Assembly: GCF_006742205.1 (NCBI RefSeq)
Contig: NZ_AP019721.1
Span: 682,001-746,000 of the forward strand
Reading direction: 5' to 3'
DNA from: Staphylococcus epidermidis
GTDB taxonomy: Bacteria; Bacillota; Bacilli; Staphylococcales; Staphylococcaceae
Length of the DNA stretch: 64,000 nt
Position 1 is the first letter of the stretch. Each line of letters starts with the position of its first letter. Positions 42,804-54,612 of this stretch are shown here, piece by piece. The notes under the pieces were generated by a model. That model did no database searches. It worked only from the letters and a program-made list of their open reading frames with translations, and was not told the DNA's origin. Position numbers and translations under genes: made by a program.

Positions 42804-43599
42804 ATTAATCATTGGACGATATCTTCCTATGCAATCAATTATTCATCAGCTTGATCCTAGAGCTAAGTTAATATTTGTCTTTTTCTTTATTCTTTTAATT
42901 TTTTTCTGTCATTCACTAGGTACATATGCATGGTTGTTTCTTTTTATAATATTATTTATTAAGTTAGCACGTATTCCTTTTTGGTTTTTAATTAAAGGAT
43001 TAACACCTATCTTTTTCTTCTTGGTTTTCACTTTTTCTATGCATGTGTTATTTACTAATGGAGGTATCGTATTATTTCAATGGAAGTTTATCACTATTGA
43101 ATCAAATGGTGTTATGGAAGGAATTTATATATCACTAAGATTGATTTTTATAGTTATGATTGCAACAATCATGACACTTTCGACTAGTCCGATTGATTTA
43201 ACAGATGCTTTTGAAAAATTATTTGTACCTCTTAAAGTGATTAAAGTACCAGTACATCAATTAAGTATGATGATGTCTATTGCTCTAAGGTTTATACCAA
43301 CATTAATGGACGAATTAGAAAAAATTATACTTGCTCAAAAATCTAGAGGATCAGAAATAAGTTCAGGAAGTTTAATAACACGAATTAGAGCTTTTATACC
43401 CATCATGATTCCATTATTTATTTCTGCCTTTCAAAGAGCAGAAGAACTAGCTATAGCAATGGAAGTCAGAGGTTATGATATTAACATCAAACGAACAAGC
43501 TATAGGTTATTACATTGGCAATATAAAGACACATTAACAGTCTTACTTTTAATACCTATCGCTACTATATTATTTATTTTAAAATTTTCAGGAGTGTAA
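42793..43599 (+). CDS. ecfT: ECF transporter transmembrane subunit EcfT
   Basis: EcfT joins the two ATPases to exchangeable substrate-capture proteins in the membrane. The 268-residue protein has several hydrophobic helices and the two Ala-Arg-Gly-type coupling motifs (AQKSRGSE near residue 182 and AMEVRGYD near residue 223). [18 protein letters not shown] is the family start. No S component is adjacent; these must be encoded elsewhere. Confidence 0.95.
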   Translation: MKNKLIIGRYLPMQSIIHQLDPRAKLIFVFFFILLIFFCHSLGTYAWLFLFIILFIKLARIPFWFLIKGLTPIFFFLVFTFSMHVLFTNGGIVLFQWKFITIESNGVMEGIYISLRLIFIVMIATIMTLSTSPIDLTDAFEKLFVPLKVIKVPVHQLSMMMSIALRFIPTLMDELEKIILAQKSRGSEISSGSLITRIRAFIPIMIPLFISAFQRAEELAIAMEVRGYDINIKRTSYRLLHWQYKDTLTVLLLIPIATILFILKFSGV

Positions 43600-43602
43600 A
43601 TA

Positions 43603-44406
43603 TTGCGTATATTAGTTGAAATTGCTTATCAAGGTAACCAATTTTTAGGTTTTCAAATTCAGCAACAAGGACGAACTGTTCAACAACAATTTGAAAAGAT
43701 TCTTAAACGAATGCATAAACATCATGTACGAATTCATCCCTCAAGCAGAACAGACAGGGGTGTGCATGCGTATCAGCAATTCTTTCATTTCGATACCGAA
43801 TTGAATATTGATAACAAACAATGGCAATATGCGATGAATCGAGCTTTACCAGATGATATTTACGTTAAAAATGTACGAAATGTCGACGAGTATTTTCATT
43901 GTCGTTATGACTGCGTAGGCAAACGCTATCGTTACAAAGTTTATCAAGGTAATCATCGAAATCCTTTTAAGAGTGGTACTGAAACATTTGTTAATGAAAC
44001 ATTAGACTATGATAAAATGAACAAAGCTGCTCAAGAATTTATAGGTACACATGATTTTACCGGTTTTTGTTCACAGAAAACAGAAGTTGAAAGCAAAGTA
44101 AGAACACTATATCAGAGTGAAATTGTTGCTACTAAAGAAGGGTTTGATTATGTCGTAACAGGTTCTGGATTCCTTTATAATATGGTCCGTGTATTGGTAG
44201 CTTTCTTAATTGAAGTAGGAAAAGGAAAGCGTGAACCTAATGACGTCCCTAAGCTCTTAGAGGACAAAAATAGAAATAATGTGCCTCTCACAGCTCCACC
44301 TGACGGATTATATTTAGAAAAGATTTATTTAAGCCCAGAAGAATTGATACAAGAATATGGGAAAGATGTAAAAATACACTACAAAAAATCGTTGGAAAAA
44401 CACTAA
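43603..44406 (+). CDS. truA: tRNA pseudouridine synthase A
   Basis: TruA makes pseudouridine at positions 38-40 of the tRNA anticodon arm. The 267-residue protein has the catalytic aspartate in [13 protein letters not shown] (around residue 52) and [22 protein letters not shown]. The start is TTG at 43603, 3 nt after ecfT, with AGGAG inside the end of ecfT. Linkage to ecf genes and rplM is conserved in Firmicutes. Confidence 0.96.
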   Translation: MRILVEIAYQGNQFLGFQIQQQGRTVQQQFEKILKRMHKHHVRIHPSSRTDRGVHAYQQFFHFDTELNIDNKQWQYAMNRALPDDIYVKNVRNVDEYFHCRYDCVGKRYRYKVYQGNHRNPFKSGTETFVNETLDYDKMNKAAQEFIGTHDFTGFCSQKTEVESKVRTLYQSEIVATKEGFDYVVTGSGFLYNMVRVLVAFLIEVGKGKREPNDVPKLLEDKNRNNVPLTAPPDGLYLEKIYLSPEELIQEYGKDVKIHYKKSLEKH

Positions 44407-44579
44407 TTGTCATTGACAAAAGTACTGTGAAATTATATGATTATTAACGGTATTGTTTTATATCACCCCACGATAAGCCCCGGAAACTTATTGTGTTACA
44501 AGATATATAAGCAAAGCAGAACAACAGTTAATGAAATAAATGAAATCTTACGCTTTTAAATCGTAACAATAATGATAGT

Positions 44580-44655
44580 TGTTAGTGCAATAAACATAGG
44601 TTCGAATGTGATTTATTCGTACTGCAATTAATGAACGAAGCATTTATTTTTAGGA
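44580..44655 (+). ncRNA. Candidate L13 leader RNA
   Basis: Upstream of rplM, AGTGCAATAAA (near 44585) can pair with TTTATTCGTACT (near 44613-44624) around a smaller hairpin with loop GGTTCGAA. Firmicute rplM-rpsI operons are known to carry an L13 leader at this position. The assignment rests on position and fold, not on a model search. The remaining part of the gap (44407-44579) shows no gene. Confidence 0.5.
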
Positions 44656-44666
44656 GGACAATTATT

Positions 44667-45104
44667 ATGCGTCAAACATTTATGGCAAATGAATCAAACA
44701 TTGAGCGCAAATGGTATGTTATTGATGCTGAAGGCCAAACATTAGGTCGTTTATCATCAGAAGTAGCTGCTATATTACGCGGTAAAAATAAAGTAACTTA
44801 TACACCACATGTTGATACTGGTGATTATGTAATTATCATTAATGCATCTAAAATTGAATTCACTGGTAACAAAGAACAAGACAAAATGTACTACCGTCAT
44901 TCAAATCACCCAGGCGGTTTAAAATCAATCTCTGCTGGTGAATTAAAAAGAACAAATCCTGAACGTTTATTAGAAACTTCAATTAAAGGTATGTTACCAA
45001 GTACACGCTTAGGTGAAAAACAAGGTAAAAAATTATTTGTATATGGTGGCGCTGAACATCCACACGCTGCACAACAACCAGAAAACTACGAGTTACGTGG
45101 TTAA
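44667..45104 (+). CDS. rplM: 50S ribosomal protein L13
   Basis: L13 is an early assembly protein of the 50S subunit. The ATG at 44667 ([22 protein letters not shown]), after AGGAGGAC, gives 145 residues, the normal size; an ATG 12 codons earlier is inside the leader. [22 protein letters not shown] and RHSNHPGG are hallmarks. It forms an operon with rpsI. Confidence 0.97.
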   Translation: MRQTFMANESNIERKWYVIDAEGQTLGRLSSEVAAILRGKNKVTYTPHVDTGDYVIIINASKIEFTGNKEQDKMYYRHSNHPGGLKSISAGELKRTNPERLLETSIKGMLPSTRLGEKQGKKLFVYGGAEHPHAAQQPENYELRG

Positions 45105-45123
45105 TTAGAAGGAGGAAATTACA

Positions 45124-45516
45124 TTGGCACAAGTTGAATATAAAGGCACAGGCCGTCGTAAAAACTCAGTAGCACGTGTACGTTTAGTACCTGGCGAAGG
45201 TAACATTACTGTTAACGAACGTGATGTACGTGACTACTTACCATTCGAATCATTAATTTTAGACTTAAATCAACCATTTGATGTTACAGAAACTAAAGGT
45301 AACTATGATGTTTTAGTTAACGTACACGGTGGCGGATTTACTGGACAAGCTCAAGCAATCCGACATGGAATTGCACGTGCTTTATTAGAAGCAGATCCTG
45401 AATACAGAGGTTCTTTAAAACGTGCTGGATTACTTACTCGTGACCCACGTATGAAAGAACGTAAAAAACCAGGTCTTAAAAAAGCACGTCGTTCACCACA
45501 ATTCTCAAAACGTTAA
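45124..45516 (+). CDS. rpsI: 30S ribosomal protein S9
   Basis: S9 reaches with its C-terminal tail to the P-site tRNA anticodon. The 130-residue protein has [14 protein letters not shown] and ends [12 protein letters not shown], with the essential terminal Lys-Arg. TTG start after GAAGGAGG. A terminator follows. Confidence 0.98.
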   Translation: MAQVEYKGTGRRKNSVARVRLVPGEGNITVNERDVRDYLPFESLILDLNQPFDVTETKGNYDVLVNVHGGGFTGQAQAIRHGIARALLEADPEYRGSLKRAGLLTRDPRMKERKKPGLKKARRSPQFSKR

Positions 45517-45535
45517 TTTTTGGCGAACAACATTT

Positions 45536-45568
45536 ACACTTCCCGTTTATTGGGAAGTGTTTTTTTTA
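45536..45568 (+). terminator. Terminator after rpsI
   Basis: ACACTTCCC (45536-45544) pairs with GGGAAGTGT (45552-45560), followed by eight or more Ts. Confidence 0.92.
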
Positions 45569-45574
45569 TAATTT

Positions 45575-45604
45575 AAGACTGAGACAATTAGATGTCCCAG
45601 TCTT
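45575..45604. repeat. Short GACTGnGAC-type palindrome
   Basis: AAGACTGAGAC (45575-45585) is nearly the reverse complement of GTCCCAGTCTT (45594-45604). It resembles the hairpins at 58973-59005 and 10192-10210, so these may belong to one small repeat family. Confidence 0.55.
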
Positions 45605-45778
45605 TATTATTGAGTAGGATTTAGATTATTCATTTAAAAAGCACTTTATTCAAGCTTTTTCAATACTATGCTATGCCCTAAAATTAAGAAAGTTTCATCA
45701 AGAAATTCTATGGATTTGACGTGTTTGATTTTGGAGCATGAGTAGTGGATTTTGAACTTAATTTGACTTCTATGTTAC

Positions 45779-46519
45779 TTAACTATTACTATTTACAATT
45801 TCTTCTATAACACTAGTCATATCATCGTGTATAACTAAGCTAGCTGTATGATCATATGGAGTTGCATCTCTATTAATGATAACTAGGTTGTCACCTTTAA
45901 ATTCTGATACAAAACCAGCAGCAGGTTGTACAACAAGTGATGAACCTAATACGATGAGCGTATCTGCATGTTGAATTTTATCTAATGCCTTGAAGACTGT
46001 TTTTTGATTTAACATCTCGCCGTATAAAACAATATCAGGTCTGATGACGTTACCACATTTTTCACAATATTTGAGATGATGTGTCATGACATATGATTTT
46101 GAGTACTCCTCATAACAGTTAATACAATAAAAGCGATTAAGTGTACCATGTAGCTCATCAATATTGTGACTACCTGCATCTTCGTGTAAACCATCTATAT
46201 TTTGAGTGATGACGCCAAGTGATTTTTGCTGATTTTCCAGTTGTGCAATCCATTGATGAACAATATTAGGTTTTTTATCGGCAATTAAAAGTCTTTCATG
46301 ATAAAAGTTTATAAAACTTTCTTTATTATCATGTAAATGATCAATGCTAAGCAAATACTCTGGAGACTGTCCATCTTTTGATATTTCATCATACAAGCCA
46401 CCCATTGAGCGAAAATCTGGAATTCCGCTTGCAACTGAAACACCAGCTCCTGTAAAGAAAACAATTTGATTAGAGTTGTTTACGATATCTTTTAACTGTT
46501 GAATATCTGGTTTTTTCAT
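45779..46519 (-). CDS. cobB: NAD-dependent protein deacylase of the Sir2 family
   Basis: The protein should remove acetyl or related groups from lysines using NAD. The 246-residue sequence has the Rossmann NAD motif (FFTGAGVSVASGIPDFRS, around residue 20-35), TQNIDGLHEDAGS, the catalytic histidine in ELHGTLNRFYC, a zinc site of two CxxC pairs (CINC and CEKC), and GSSLVVQPAAGF. It stands alone, between rpsI and lacR. No macrodomain or lipoylation partner gene is adjacent, unlike the SirTM class. AGGTG precedes the ATG. Confidence 0.92.
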   Translation of the reverse strand: MKKPDIQQLKDIVNNSNQIVFFTGAGVSVASGIPDFRSMGGLYDEISKDGQSPEYLLSIDHLHDNKESFINFYHERLLIADKKPNIVHQWIAQLENQQKSLGVITQNIDGLHEDAGSHNIDELHGTLNRFYCINCYEEYSKSYVMTHHLKYCEKCGNVIRPDIVLYGEMLNQKTVFKALDKIQHADTLIVLGSSLVVQPAAGFVSEFKGDNLVIINRDATPYDHTASLVIHDDMTSVIEEIVNSNS

Positions 46520-46818
46520 TTGTTTTCACCTCATTATCATAGATATTATGTAAGTACTTATTTATTATCAACTACAATATAATTTAATATTAAAGAATTC
46601 ATGTTATGATTTAAAGTAATGATTGAAGTTATTTCTAAATTTTTAATGAAAATCAGTAGTATTTTTGAAAATCAAAATAATCATATAAAAAGTAAAAGTT
46701 GATATTGAAAGCTACAATATAAATTTTAAATTCGTAAGATAGTAAATGATAAACTTCTAAAATAATGAATCTGTTTCAATATTATGATATATAGTAATTA
46801 TAGGAAGTGAATAAATCA

Positions 46819-47574
46819 ATGAACAAATATGATAGGTTAGATGAAATCACAAAATTAGTAAATAAACGAGGTTCTGTAAGAACAAATGAAATCGTCGAAG
46901 ATCTAAATGTGTCAGATATGACTGTGCGCCGTGATCTCGCAGAGCTTGAAGAAAAAGGTGTTCTCACTAAAATACATGGTGGTGCTCGTAGTAATTCAGC
47001 TTTCCAATATAAAGAAATGTCTCATCAAGAAAAACATACACGTTTTATTGAAGAAAAACGATTTATAGCAAAGAATGCAGTAGATTTAATTGAAGATGGA
47101 GATACTATTTTCTTAGGTCCTGGTACTACAGTTCAAAAATTAGCTGAAGAAATAAATCATTATTCATTAACAATTATTACTAATTGTTTACCAGTATTTA
47201 ATATATTAATAAAAAAACAAACGTTACATTTCAGAGTCTATTTATTAGGTGGGGAAATGCGTGATTTAACTGAAGCATTTGTAGGTGAGATGACAAATCA
47301 GTTATTAAGTCAACTAAGATTTAGTAAAATGTTTTTTAGTAGTAATGGTGTTAAAGATGGTCTAGCTATGACATCCTCAATAGAAGAGGCTTATACGCAA
47401 CAAATTGCACTTAGCCATTCGTTGGAAAAATATTTACTGATTGACTCTTCAAAAATTGGTAAGGATGATTTTTCATCATTTTGTGAGCTTCGTGAACTCA
47501 ATGCAGTTTTAACAGATAATAATGACTTGGAAAAGAAAGAAAAAATAGAATCATATGTTGAGGTTATTAGCTAA
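46819..47574 (+). CDS. lacR: Lactose phosphotransferase system repressor LacR
   Basis: LacR represses the lac operon and is released by tagatose 6-phosphate. The 251-residue DeoR-family protein has an N-terminal helix-turn-helix ([27 protein letters not shown]) and a sugar-phosphate-binding C-terminal domain ([28 protein letters not shown]). I prefer the ATG at 46819 over a GTG four codons earlier that lies in the ribosome site (AGGAAGTG). It has its own unit with a terminator and faces lacA across the control region. The 299 bases upstream show no gene. Confidence 0.95.
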   Translation: MNKYDRLDEITKLVNKRGSVRTNEIVEDLNVSDMTVRRDLAELEEKGVLTKIHGGARSNSAFQYKEMSHQEKHTRFIEEKRFIAKNAVDLIEDGDTIFLGPGTTVQKLAEEINHYSLTIITNCLPVFNILIKKQTLHFRVYLLGGEMRDLTEAFVGEMTNQLLSQLRFSKMFFSSNGVKDGLAMTSSIEEAYTQQIALSHSLEKYLLIDSSKIGKDDFSSFCELRELNAVLTDNNDLEKKEKIESYVEVIS

Positions 47575-47706
47575 AGTCTTTAACATATTGTCTTTAAAGT
47601 GAATATAAATATATTTAAGCATCATAATAATGTCAATTAAACATTATTATTAAGCAATAAAATCAGATGATAAGAATTTTAAAATTAAATAAGTAGTTTA
47701 AGTAGA

Positions 47707-47747
47707 AGTAGCAATAAAGTTTTTTAAATTTATTGCTACTTTTTTGT
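47707..47747 (+). terminator. Terminator after lacR
   Basis: AGTAGCAATAAA (47707-47718) pairs perfectly with TTTATTGCTACT (47729-47740), then TTTTT. It isolates lacR from the lac promoter. Confidence 0.88.
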
Positions 47748-47791
47748 TTAAATAAACATTTTGCATAGAGAAAAACAGCAATTTCTTTTTA

Positions 47792-47844
47792 AATCAACAT
47801 ATATCAAACAAAAATACGTGACAATTGTTTGTTATATGTTGATT
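47792..47844. promoter_or_regulatory. 20-bp inverted repeat, candidate LacR operator
   Basis: The arms at 47792-47811 and 47825-47844 match in 19 of 20 positions as inverted repeats, with a 13-nt spacer. The right arm covers the -35 box of the lac promoter. LacR is the obvious ligand. Confidence 0.75.
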
Positions 47845-47867
47845 ATTTGTTTAAATATGTTTATAAT
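47839..47867 (+). promoter_or_regulatory. lacA promoter
   Basis: TTGATT (47839-47844), a 17-nt spacer and a perfect TATAAT (47862-47867). Transcription should start near 47874, about 70 nt before lacA. Confidence 0.8.
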
Positions 47868-47882
47868 TTAGGTGTAAATATT

Positions 47883-47898
47883 TGAAAGCGCTTTTTCA
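47883..47898. promoter_or_regulatory. Catabolite-responsive element (cre)-like site
   Basis: TGAAAGCGCTTTTTCA fits most of the CcpA-site consensus (TGnAAnCGnTnnCA) with a slightly long right half. It lies about 10 nt after the predicted transcription start, where bound CcpA would block lac transcription when glucose is present. Confidence 0.72.
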
Positions 47899-47944
47899 AA
47901 AACACATGTGTTTAATCACCTTAATTCAAAAAAGGAGACTTATT

Positions 47945-48373
47945 ATGACGATTATTATTGGTTCAGATGTAGATGGCAAACGCTTAAAAGAATTAATTAA
48001 AGATTATTTGGAAGACAACGATTATGATGTTTTAGATGTTACAGAAGGAAAAGATCTAGACTTTGTTGATTCAACAGTCTCTGTAGCTAAAGAAGTTCAA
48101 AAGTCCGACGACAATCTAGGTATTGCTATAGATGCCTATGGTGCAGGTAGTTTTATTGTAGCAACTAAAATTAAGGGAATGATTGCGGCTGAGGTTTCAG
48201 ATGAGCGTTCAGCTTACATGACACGTAGCCATAATAATGCACGCATGATTACTATGGGAGCTGAAATTGTTGGAGATACGCTTGCTAAGAATGTCGCAAA
48301 AGAATTTGTCAATGGTCATTACGATGGTGGACGTCATCAAATCCGCGTAGATATGTTAAATAAAATGTGTTAA
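47945..48373 (+). CDS. lacA: Galactose-6-phosphate isomerase subunit LacA
   Basis: LacA and LacB together turn galactose 6-phosphate into tagatose 6-phosphate, the first step after lactose-phosphate cleavage. I chose the ATG at 47945 ([19 protein letters not shown]) after AAAGGAG, giving 142 residues; a TTG 21 codons earlier falls inside the cre site. The RpiB/LacAB fold shows in [17 protein letters not shown] and [13 protein letters not shown]. Confidence 0.96.
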   Translation: MTIIIGSDVDGKRLKELIKDYLEDNDYDVLDVTEGKDLDFVDSTVSVAKEVQKSDDNLGIAIDAYGAGSFIVATKIKGMIAAEVSDERSAYMTRSHNNARMITMGAEIVGDTLAKNVAKEFVNGHYDGGRHQIRVDMLNKMC

Positions 48374-48387
48374 TAGGAGGAATAAAA

Positions 48388-48903
48388 ATGAAAATTGCAA
48401 TAGGTTGCGATCATATTGTTACTGATACAAAAATGGAAGTTTCACAACACTTAAAATCACAGGGACATGAAGTGATAGATGTTGGAACTTATGATTTCAC
48501 ACGTACACATTATCCGATTTATGGAAAAAAGGTAGGAGAAAAAGTTGCGAGTGGTGAAGCAGATTTAGGTGTATGTATTTGTGGTACTGGTGTAGGAATT
48601 AGTAATGCTGCAAACAAAGTACCAGGTGTTAGAACTGCTTTAGTTAGAGATATGACATCAGCGCTTTATTCTAAAGAAGAGTTAAACGCCAATGTTGTAA
48701 GTTTTGGCGGTAAAGTAGCAGGTGAATTATTTATTTTCGACATCGTTGATGCATTCATTGAGGCAGAGTACAAACCTACTGAAGAAAATAAAAAATTAAT
48801 TGCTAAAATCAATCATTTAGAAGCACATAACAATGACCAAGCTGATCCACATTTCTTCGACGAGTTCTTAGAAAAATGGAATAAAGGTGAATATCACGAT
48901 TAA
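48388..48903 (+). CDS. lacB: Galactose-6-phosphate isomerase subunit LacB
   Basis: LacB is the partner of LacA in the isomerase. The ATG at 48388 ([17 protein letters not shown]) after TAGGAGG gives 171 residues, the family size. The catalytic cysteine is probably in [20 protein letters not shown], the RpiB-like anion hole. It is 14 nt after lacA. Confidence 0.96.
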   Translation: MKIAIGCDHIVTDTKMEVSQHLKSQGHEVIDVGTYDFTRTHYPIYGKKVGEKVASGEADLGVCICGTGVGISNAANKVPGVRTALVRDMTSALYSKEELNANVVSFGGKVAGELFIFDIVDAFIEAEYKPTEENKKLIAKINHLEAHNNDQADPHFFDEFLEKWNKGEYHD

Positions 48904-48915
48904 GGAAGATGTCCA

Positions 48916-49848
48916 ATGATTTTAACATTAACTTTAAATCCCTCAGTTGATATATCTTATCCTTTAGATCAGTTTAATTTAGATACTGTTAATAGGGTAT
49001 CTCAAACAAGCAAAACAGCAGGCGGTAAAGGATTAAATGTTACTAGAGTATTGTCTGAATTTGGTGAAGACGTAATAGCAAGTGGTTTTTTAGGTGGAGC
49101 ATTAGGTCAATATATTGAAGAACAAATAGAAACTACTCGTATTAAACAAGCATTTTTCAAAATCAAAGGCGACACACGAAATTGTATTGCAATACTACAT
49201 GAGGGACAACAAACTGAAATCCTTGAAAAGGGTCCCACGATTGAACTTAAGGAATCAGAGGAATTCAAGTCACATCTATTAAAACTTTTCAAAGAAACTG
49301 ATGTGGCTGTTATGTCTGGTAGTCTGCCCAAAGGACTTAATACTGATTATTATACGGATATTGTGAGATTAGCAAAAGAACAAGGAATTTTGACCATTTT
49401 AGATAGCTCTGGTCAATCACTTGAGGAAGTTCTTATTAGTAATGAGAAACCTACAGTAATTAAACCAAATATAGATGAATTATCACAACTTTTAAATTAC
49501 AAAGTAACTAATGATATTAAAGAATTGAAAGTGGCATTAAGTCAGCCAATATTTAATGATATTGAATGGATTATTGTTTCATTGGGCAGTGAAGGTGCTT
49601 TTGCAAAACATAATCAAAAATTTTATAAGGTGAATATTCCCAACATTAAAGTAGTTAATCCTGTTGGGTCAGGAGATTCTACTGTAGCAGGTATTGCTTC
49701 TGGACTCATTCATCAACAAACCGATGAAGAGTTATTAAAAAAAGCAAATGCATTCGGAATGCTAAATGCAATGGAACAACAAACAGGTCATATTAATACA
49801 GATAAATTTGACGAAATATTCAAACAAATAGAAGTTATAGAGGTGTAA
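48916..49848 (+). CDS. lacC: Tagatose-6-phosphate kinase LacC
   Basis: LacC phosphorylates tagatose 6-phosphate to tagatose 1,6-bisphosphate. The 310-residue PfkB-family protein starts [15 protein letters not shown], contains [15 protein letters not shown] (substrate site) and [16 protein letters not shown] (catalytic aspartate, around residue 254). It lies 12 nt after lacB and 3 nt before lacD. Confidence 0.96.
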   Translation: MILTLTLNPSVDISYPLDQFNLDTVNRVSQTSKTAGGKGLNVTRVLSEFGEDVIASGFLGGALGQYIEEQIETTRIKQAFFKIKGDTRNCIAILHEGQQTEILEKGPTIELKESEEFKSHLLKLFKETDVAVMSGSLPKGLNTDYYTDIVRLAKEQGILTILDSSGQSLEEVLISNEKPTVIKPNIDELSQLLNYKVTNDIKELKVALSQPIFNDIEWIIVSLGSEGAFAKHNQKFYKVNIPNIKVVNPVGSGDSTVAGIASGLIHQQTDEELLKKANAFGMLNAMEQQTGHINTDKFDEIFKQIEVIEV

Positions 49849-49851
49849 TTT

Positions 49852-50829
49852 ATGACAAAATCACAACAAAAAGTGTCATCAATTGAGAAATTAAGTAATC
49901 AAGAAGGTATTATTTCAGCTTTAGCATTTGATCAACGTGGTGCATTAAAAAGAATGATGGCAGAACATCAATCTGAAACACCAACAGTTGAGCAAATAGA
50001 ACAATTAAAAGTACTTGTTTCTGAAGAATTAACTCAATATGCGTCTTCAATTTTATTAGATCCAGAATATGGTTTACCAGCATCAGATGCTCGAAATAAT
50101 GACTGCGGACTATTACTTGCATACGAAAAAACTGGATATGATGTGAATGCGAAAGGTCGTTTGCCAGATTGCTTGGTAGAATGGTCTGCGAAACGTTTGA
50201 AAGAGCAAGGGGCCAATGCAGTTAAATTTTTACTTTATTATGATGTAGATGACACAGAAGAAATTAACATACAAAAGAAAGCATATATTGAACGAATTGG
50301 TTCAGAATGTGTTGCCGAAGATATTCCTTTCTTCTTGGAAGTTTTAACATATGACGACAATATTCCTGACAATAAAAGTGCAGAATTCGCTAAAGTTAAG
50401 CCACGTAAAGTTAATGAAGCAATGAAGTTATTCTCTGAAGATCGTTTTAATGTGGATGTACTTAAAGTTGAAGTACCTGTGAATATGAATTTTGTGGAAG
50501 GATTTTCAGAAGGAGAAGTTGTTTATACTAAAGAAGAAGCTGCACAACATTTCCGTGATCAAGATGCAGTTACTCACTTACCATATATTTATTTAAGTGC
50601 AGGTGTATCAGCAGAATTGTTCCAAGATACATTAAAATTTGCGCATGATTCTGGTGCGCAATTCAATGGTGTTTTATGTGGACGTGCCACATGGTCAGGA
50701 GCAGTTAAGGTATACATTGAAGAAGGAGAGCAAGCTGCCAGAGAATGGTTGCGTACGGTAGGATTTAAGAATATTGATGATTTGAATACAGTATTGAAAA
50801 CAACAGCTACATCATGGAAAAACAAATAA
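49852..50829 (+). CDS. lacD: Tagatose 1,6-diphosphate aldolase LacD
   Basis: LacD splits tagatose 1,6-bisphosphate into dihydroxyacetone phosphate and glyceraldehyde 3-phosphate, feeding glycolysis. The 325-residue protein has [31 protein letters not shown], and the Schiff-base lysine segment [13 protein letters not shown] of the class I LacD family. It follows lacC by 3 nt. Confidence 0.96.
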
Positions 50830-50848
50830 TGTAAGGGAGGATATTCAA

Positions 50849-51163
50849 ATGAATAGAGATGAGGTACAATTACTCGGATTTGAAATTGTTGCCTATGCTG
50901 GGGATGCACGTTCAAAATTATTAGAAGCTTTAAATGCTGCTAAAGATAGTGAATTTGATAAAGCAGAACAACTTGTAGAGGAAGCGAATGAATGTATTGC
51001 TAATGCACATAAAGCACAAACCAATCTTCTAGCTCAAGAGGCTAAAGGCGAGGATATCGCATATAGTATCACTATGATTCATGGTCAAGACCATTTAATG
51101 ACAACATTACTTTTAAAAGATTTAATGAAGCATTTAATTGAATTATACAAAAAAGGGAGCTGA
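50849..51163 (+). CDS. lacF: Lactose-specific PTS enzyme IIA, LacF
   Basis: LacF takes phosphate from HPr and passes it to the IIB domain of LacE. The 104-residue helical protein has the phosphorylated histidine at residue 78 (TMIHGQDH) and forms a trimer in the family. AAGGGAGG precedes ATG; lacE starts 5 nt after its stop. Confidence 0.97.
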
Positions 51164-51168
51164 CCCCT

Positions 51169-52917
51169 ATGAATAAATTAATAGCATGGATAGAAAAAGG
51201 AAAGCTATTCTTTGAAAAAATATCACGAAATATTTATTTAAGAGCGATTCGTGATGGATTTATTGCTGCTATTCCAATTATCTTATTCTCAAGTATATTT
51301 ATTTTAATTACCTATGTACCAAATGTGTTTGGTTTTACTTGGAGTAAAACTATGGAAGGTATATTGATGAAACCCTATAACTATACAATGGGAATAGTTG
51401 GTTTGCTTGTAGCAGGAACCACAGCTAAATCTTTAACTGATTCTTACAATCGAAAACTAGATAAAACGAATCAGATTAACTTTATTTCGACAATGATGGC
51501 AGCTATTTGTGGATTTTTATTCTTAGCTGCTGATCCTGTTAAAGATGGTGGATTTTCAAGTGCATTTATGGGAACAAAAGGTTTATTGACAGCCTTTATT
51601 TCTGCGTTTATTACCGTGATTGTTTATAATTTCTTTGTCAAAAGAAATATTACCATTAAAATGCCTAAAGAAGTACCACCAAATATATCTCAAGTATTTA
51701 AAGATATTTTCCCTTTATCAGCCGTAATTTTAATTTTGTATGCTTTAGACTTACTTTCTAGAGCAATAGTCCACACGAATGTAGCAAATGCAGTATTAAA
51801 AGTATTTGAGCCACTATTTACTGCGGCAGATGGTTGGATTGGGGTAACACTCATATTCGGTGCGTTTGCGTTCTTCTGGTTTGTAGGTATTCATGGACCT
51901 TCTATTGTTGAACCAGCGATTGCAGCAATTACTTATGCGAACCTTGAAACAAATTTACACTTAATACAAGCTGGAGAACATGCTGATAAAGTAATTACAC
52001 CGGGTACACAGATGTTCGTAGCAACTATGGGAGGAACCGGTGCAACATTAGTTGTTCCATTTATGTTTATGTGGTTAACAAAATCAAAAAGAAATAAAGC
52101 GATAGGTAGAGCATCAGTCGTACCTACATTCTTTGGTGTCAATGAACCCATACTTTTTGGTGCACCACTAGTACTAAATCCGGTATTCTTTATACCTTTT
52201 ATTTTTGCACCTATAGTAAATATATGGATTTTTAAATTTTTTGTTGATGTTTTAAATATGAATAGTTTTAGTATCTTTTTACCTTGGACTACTCCTGGTC
52301 CACTCGGTATTGTTATGGGGACTGGATTTGCATTTTGGTCATTTGTGTTAGCAATATTACTTATTGTTGTTGATGTGATTATTTACTATCCATTCTTAAA
52401 AGTATACGATGAACAAGTGCTTGAAGAAGAATTAGGAAATAAAGAAGCAAATAATGAATTAAAAGAAAAAGTATCAGCAAACTTTGATACGAAAAAAGCC
52501 GATGCTATTTTAGCAACTGCAGGGGCAAGTGAAGCGGATACTGATGATACATCTTCAGTTGATGAAACAACTTCTACATCCTCTACAGATACTATTAGTG
52601 AACAAACAAATGTTTTAGTTTTATGTGCAGGTGGAGGTACAAGTGGTTTACTAGCTAATGCTTTAAATAAAGCTGCTGAAGAGTATGAAGTACCAGTAAA
52701 AGCAGCAGCAGGTGGTTATGGTGCACATATGGATATTATGAAAGATTATCAATTAATTATCTTAGCACCACAAGTTGCTTCGAATTTTGAAGATATTAAA
52801 CAAGATACTGATCGCTTAGGAATTAAATTAGCCAAAACTGAAGGCGCTCAATATATCAAGTTAACAAGAGACGGTGAGGCGGCTTTAGAATTTGTAAAAC
52901 AACAATTTAACAATTAA
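51169..52917 (+). CDS. lacE: Lactose-specific PTS enzyme IICB, LacE
   Basis: LacE imports lactose and phosphorylates it on the way in. The 582-residue protein has an N-terminal IIC membrane domain (about residues 1-420, with [16 protein letters not shown] and [18 protein letters not shown]). A Ser/Thr/Asp-rich linker (about 445-480, [21 protein letters not shown]) follows. The C-terminal IIB domain has its phospho-cysteine at C486 ([11 protein letters not shown]). The linker makes it slightly longer than the roughly 570 residues I recall for S. aureus. Confidence 0.96.
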   Translation: MNKLIAWIEKGKLFFEKISRNIYLRAIRDGFIAAIPIILFSSIFILITYVPNVFGFTWSKTMEGILMKPYNYTMGIVGLLVAGTTAKSLTDSYNRKLDKTNQINFISTMMAAICGFLFLAADPVKDGGFSSAFMGTKGLLTAFISAFITVIVYNFFVKRNITIKMPKEVPPNISQVFKDIFPLSAVILILYALDLLSRAIVHTNVANAVLKVFEPLFTAADGWIGVTLIFGAFAFFWFVGIHGPSIVEPAIAAITYANLETNLHLIQAGEHADKVITPGTQMFVATMGGTGATLVVPFMFMWLTKSKRNKAIGRASVVPTFFGVNEPILFGAPLVLNPVFFIPFIFAPIVNIWIFKFFVDVLNMNSFSIFLPWTTPGPLGIVMGTGFAFWSFVLAILLIVVDVIIYYPFLKVYDEQVLEEELGNKEANNELKEKVSANFDTKKADAILATAGASEADTDDTSSVDETTSTSSTDTISEQTNVLVLCAGGGTSGLLANALNKAAEEYEVPVKAAAGGYGAHMDIMKDYQLIILAPQVASNFEDIKQDTDRLGIKLAKTEGAQYIKLTRDGEAALEFVKQQFNN

Positions 52918-54345
<1,428 letters not shown>

Positions 54346-54408
54346 AAGCTAAATATTAACTAGTAAATAAGGCATCTAACTAAGCGCACTTATTAAAGTA
54401 TTTAAAAC

Positions 54409-54456
54409 AAAAACGATTATTTCCAATGAAAATGATTTGGAAATAATCGTTTTTTA
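54409..54456 (+). terminator. Terminator of the lac operon
   Basis: AACGATTATTTCCAA (to 54426) pairs with TTGGAAATAATCGTT (from 54437), flanked by A and T runs. The rest of 54346-54612 shows no gene. Confidence 0.9.
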
Positions 54457-54612
54457 ATACGTATATTCATTTTCAAGTAAAGTAGTTTAAAATGAAGTTA
54501 TGTCTAATTGTGATATATCTTATCGAACCAAGATTATTTTAAAGTAATCCCATAAATCAAATAATTTATTACTAATAATAGTATAATTAATAAATAAACA
54601 TGAAGAGGGGTA

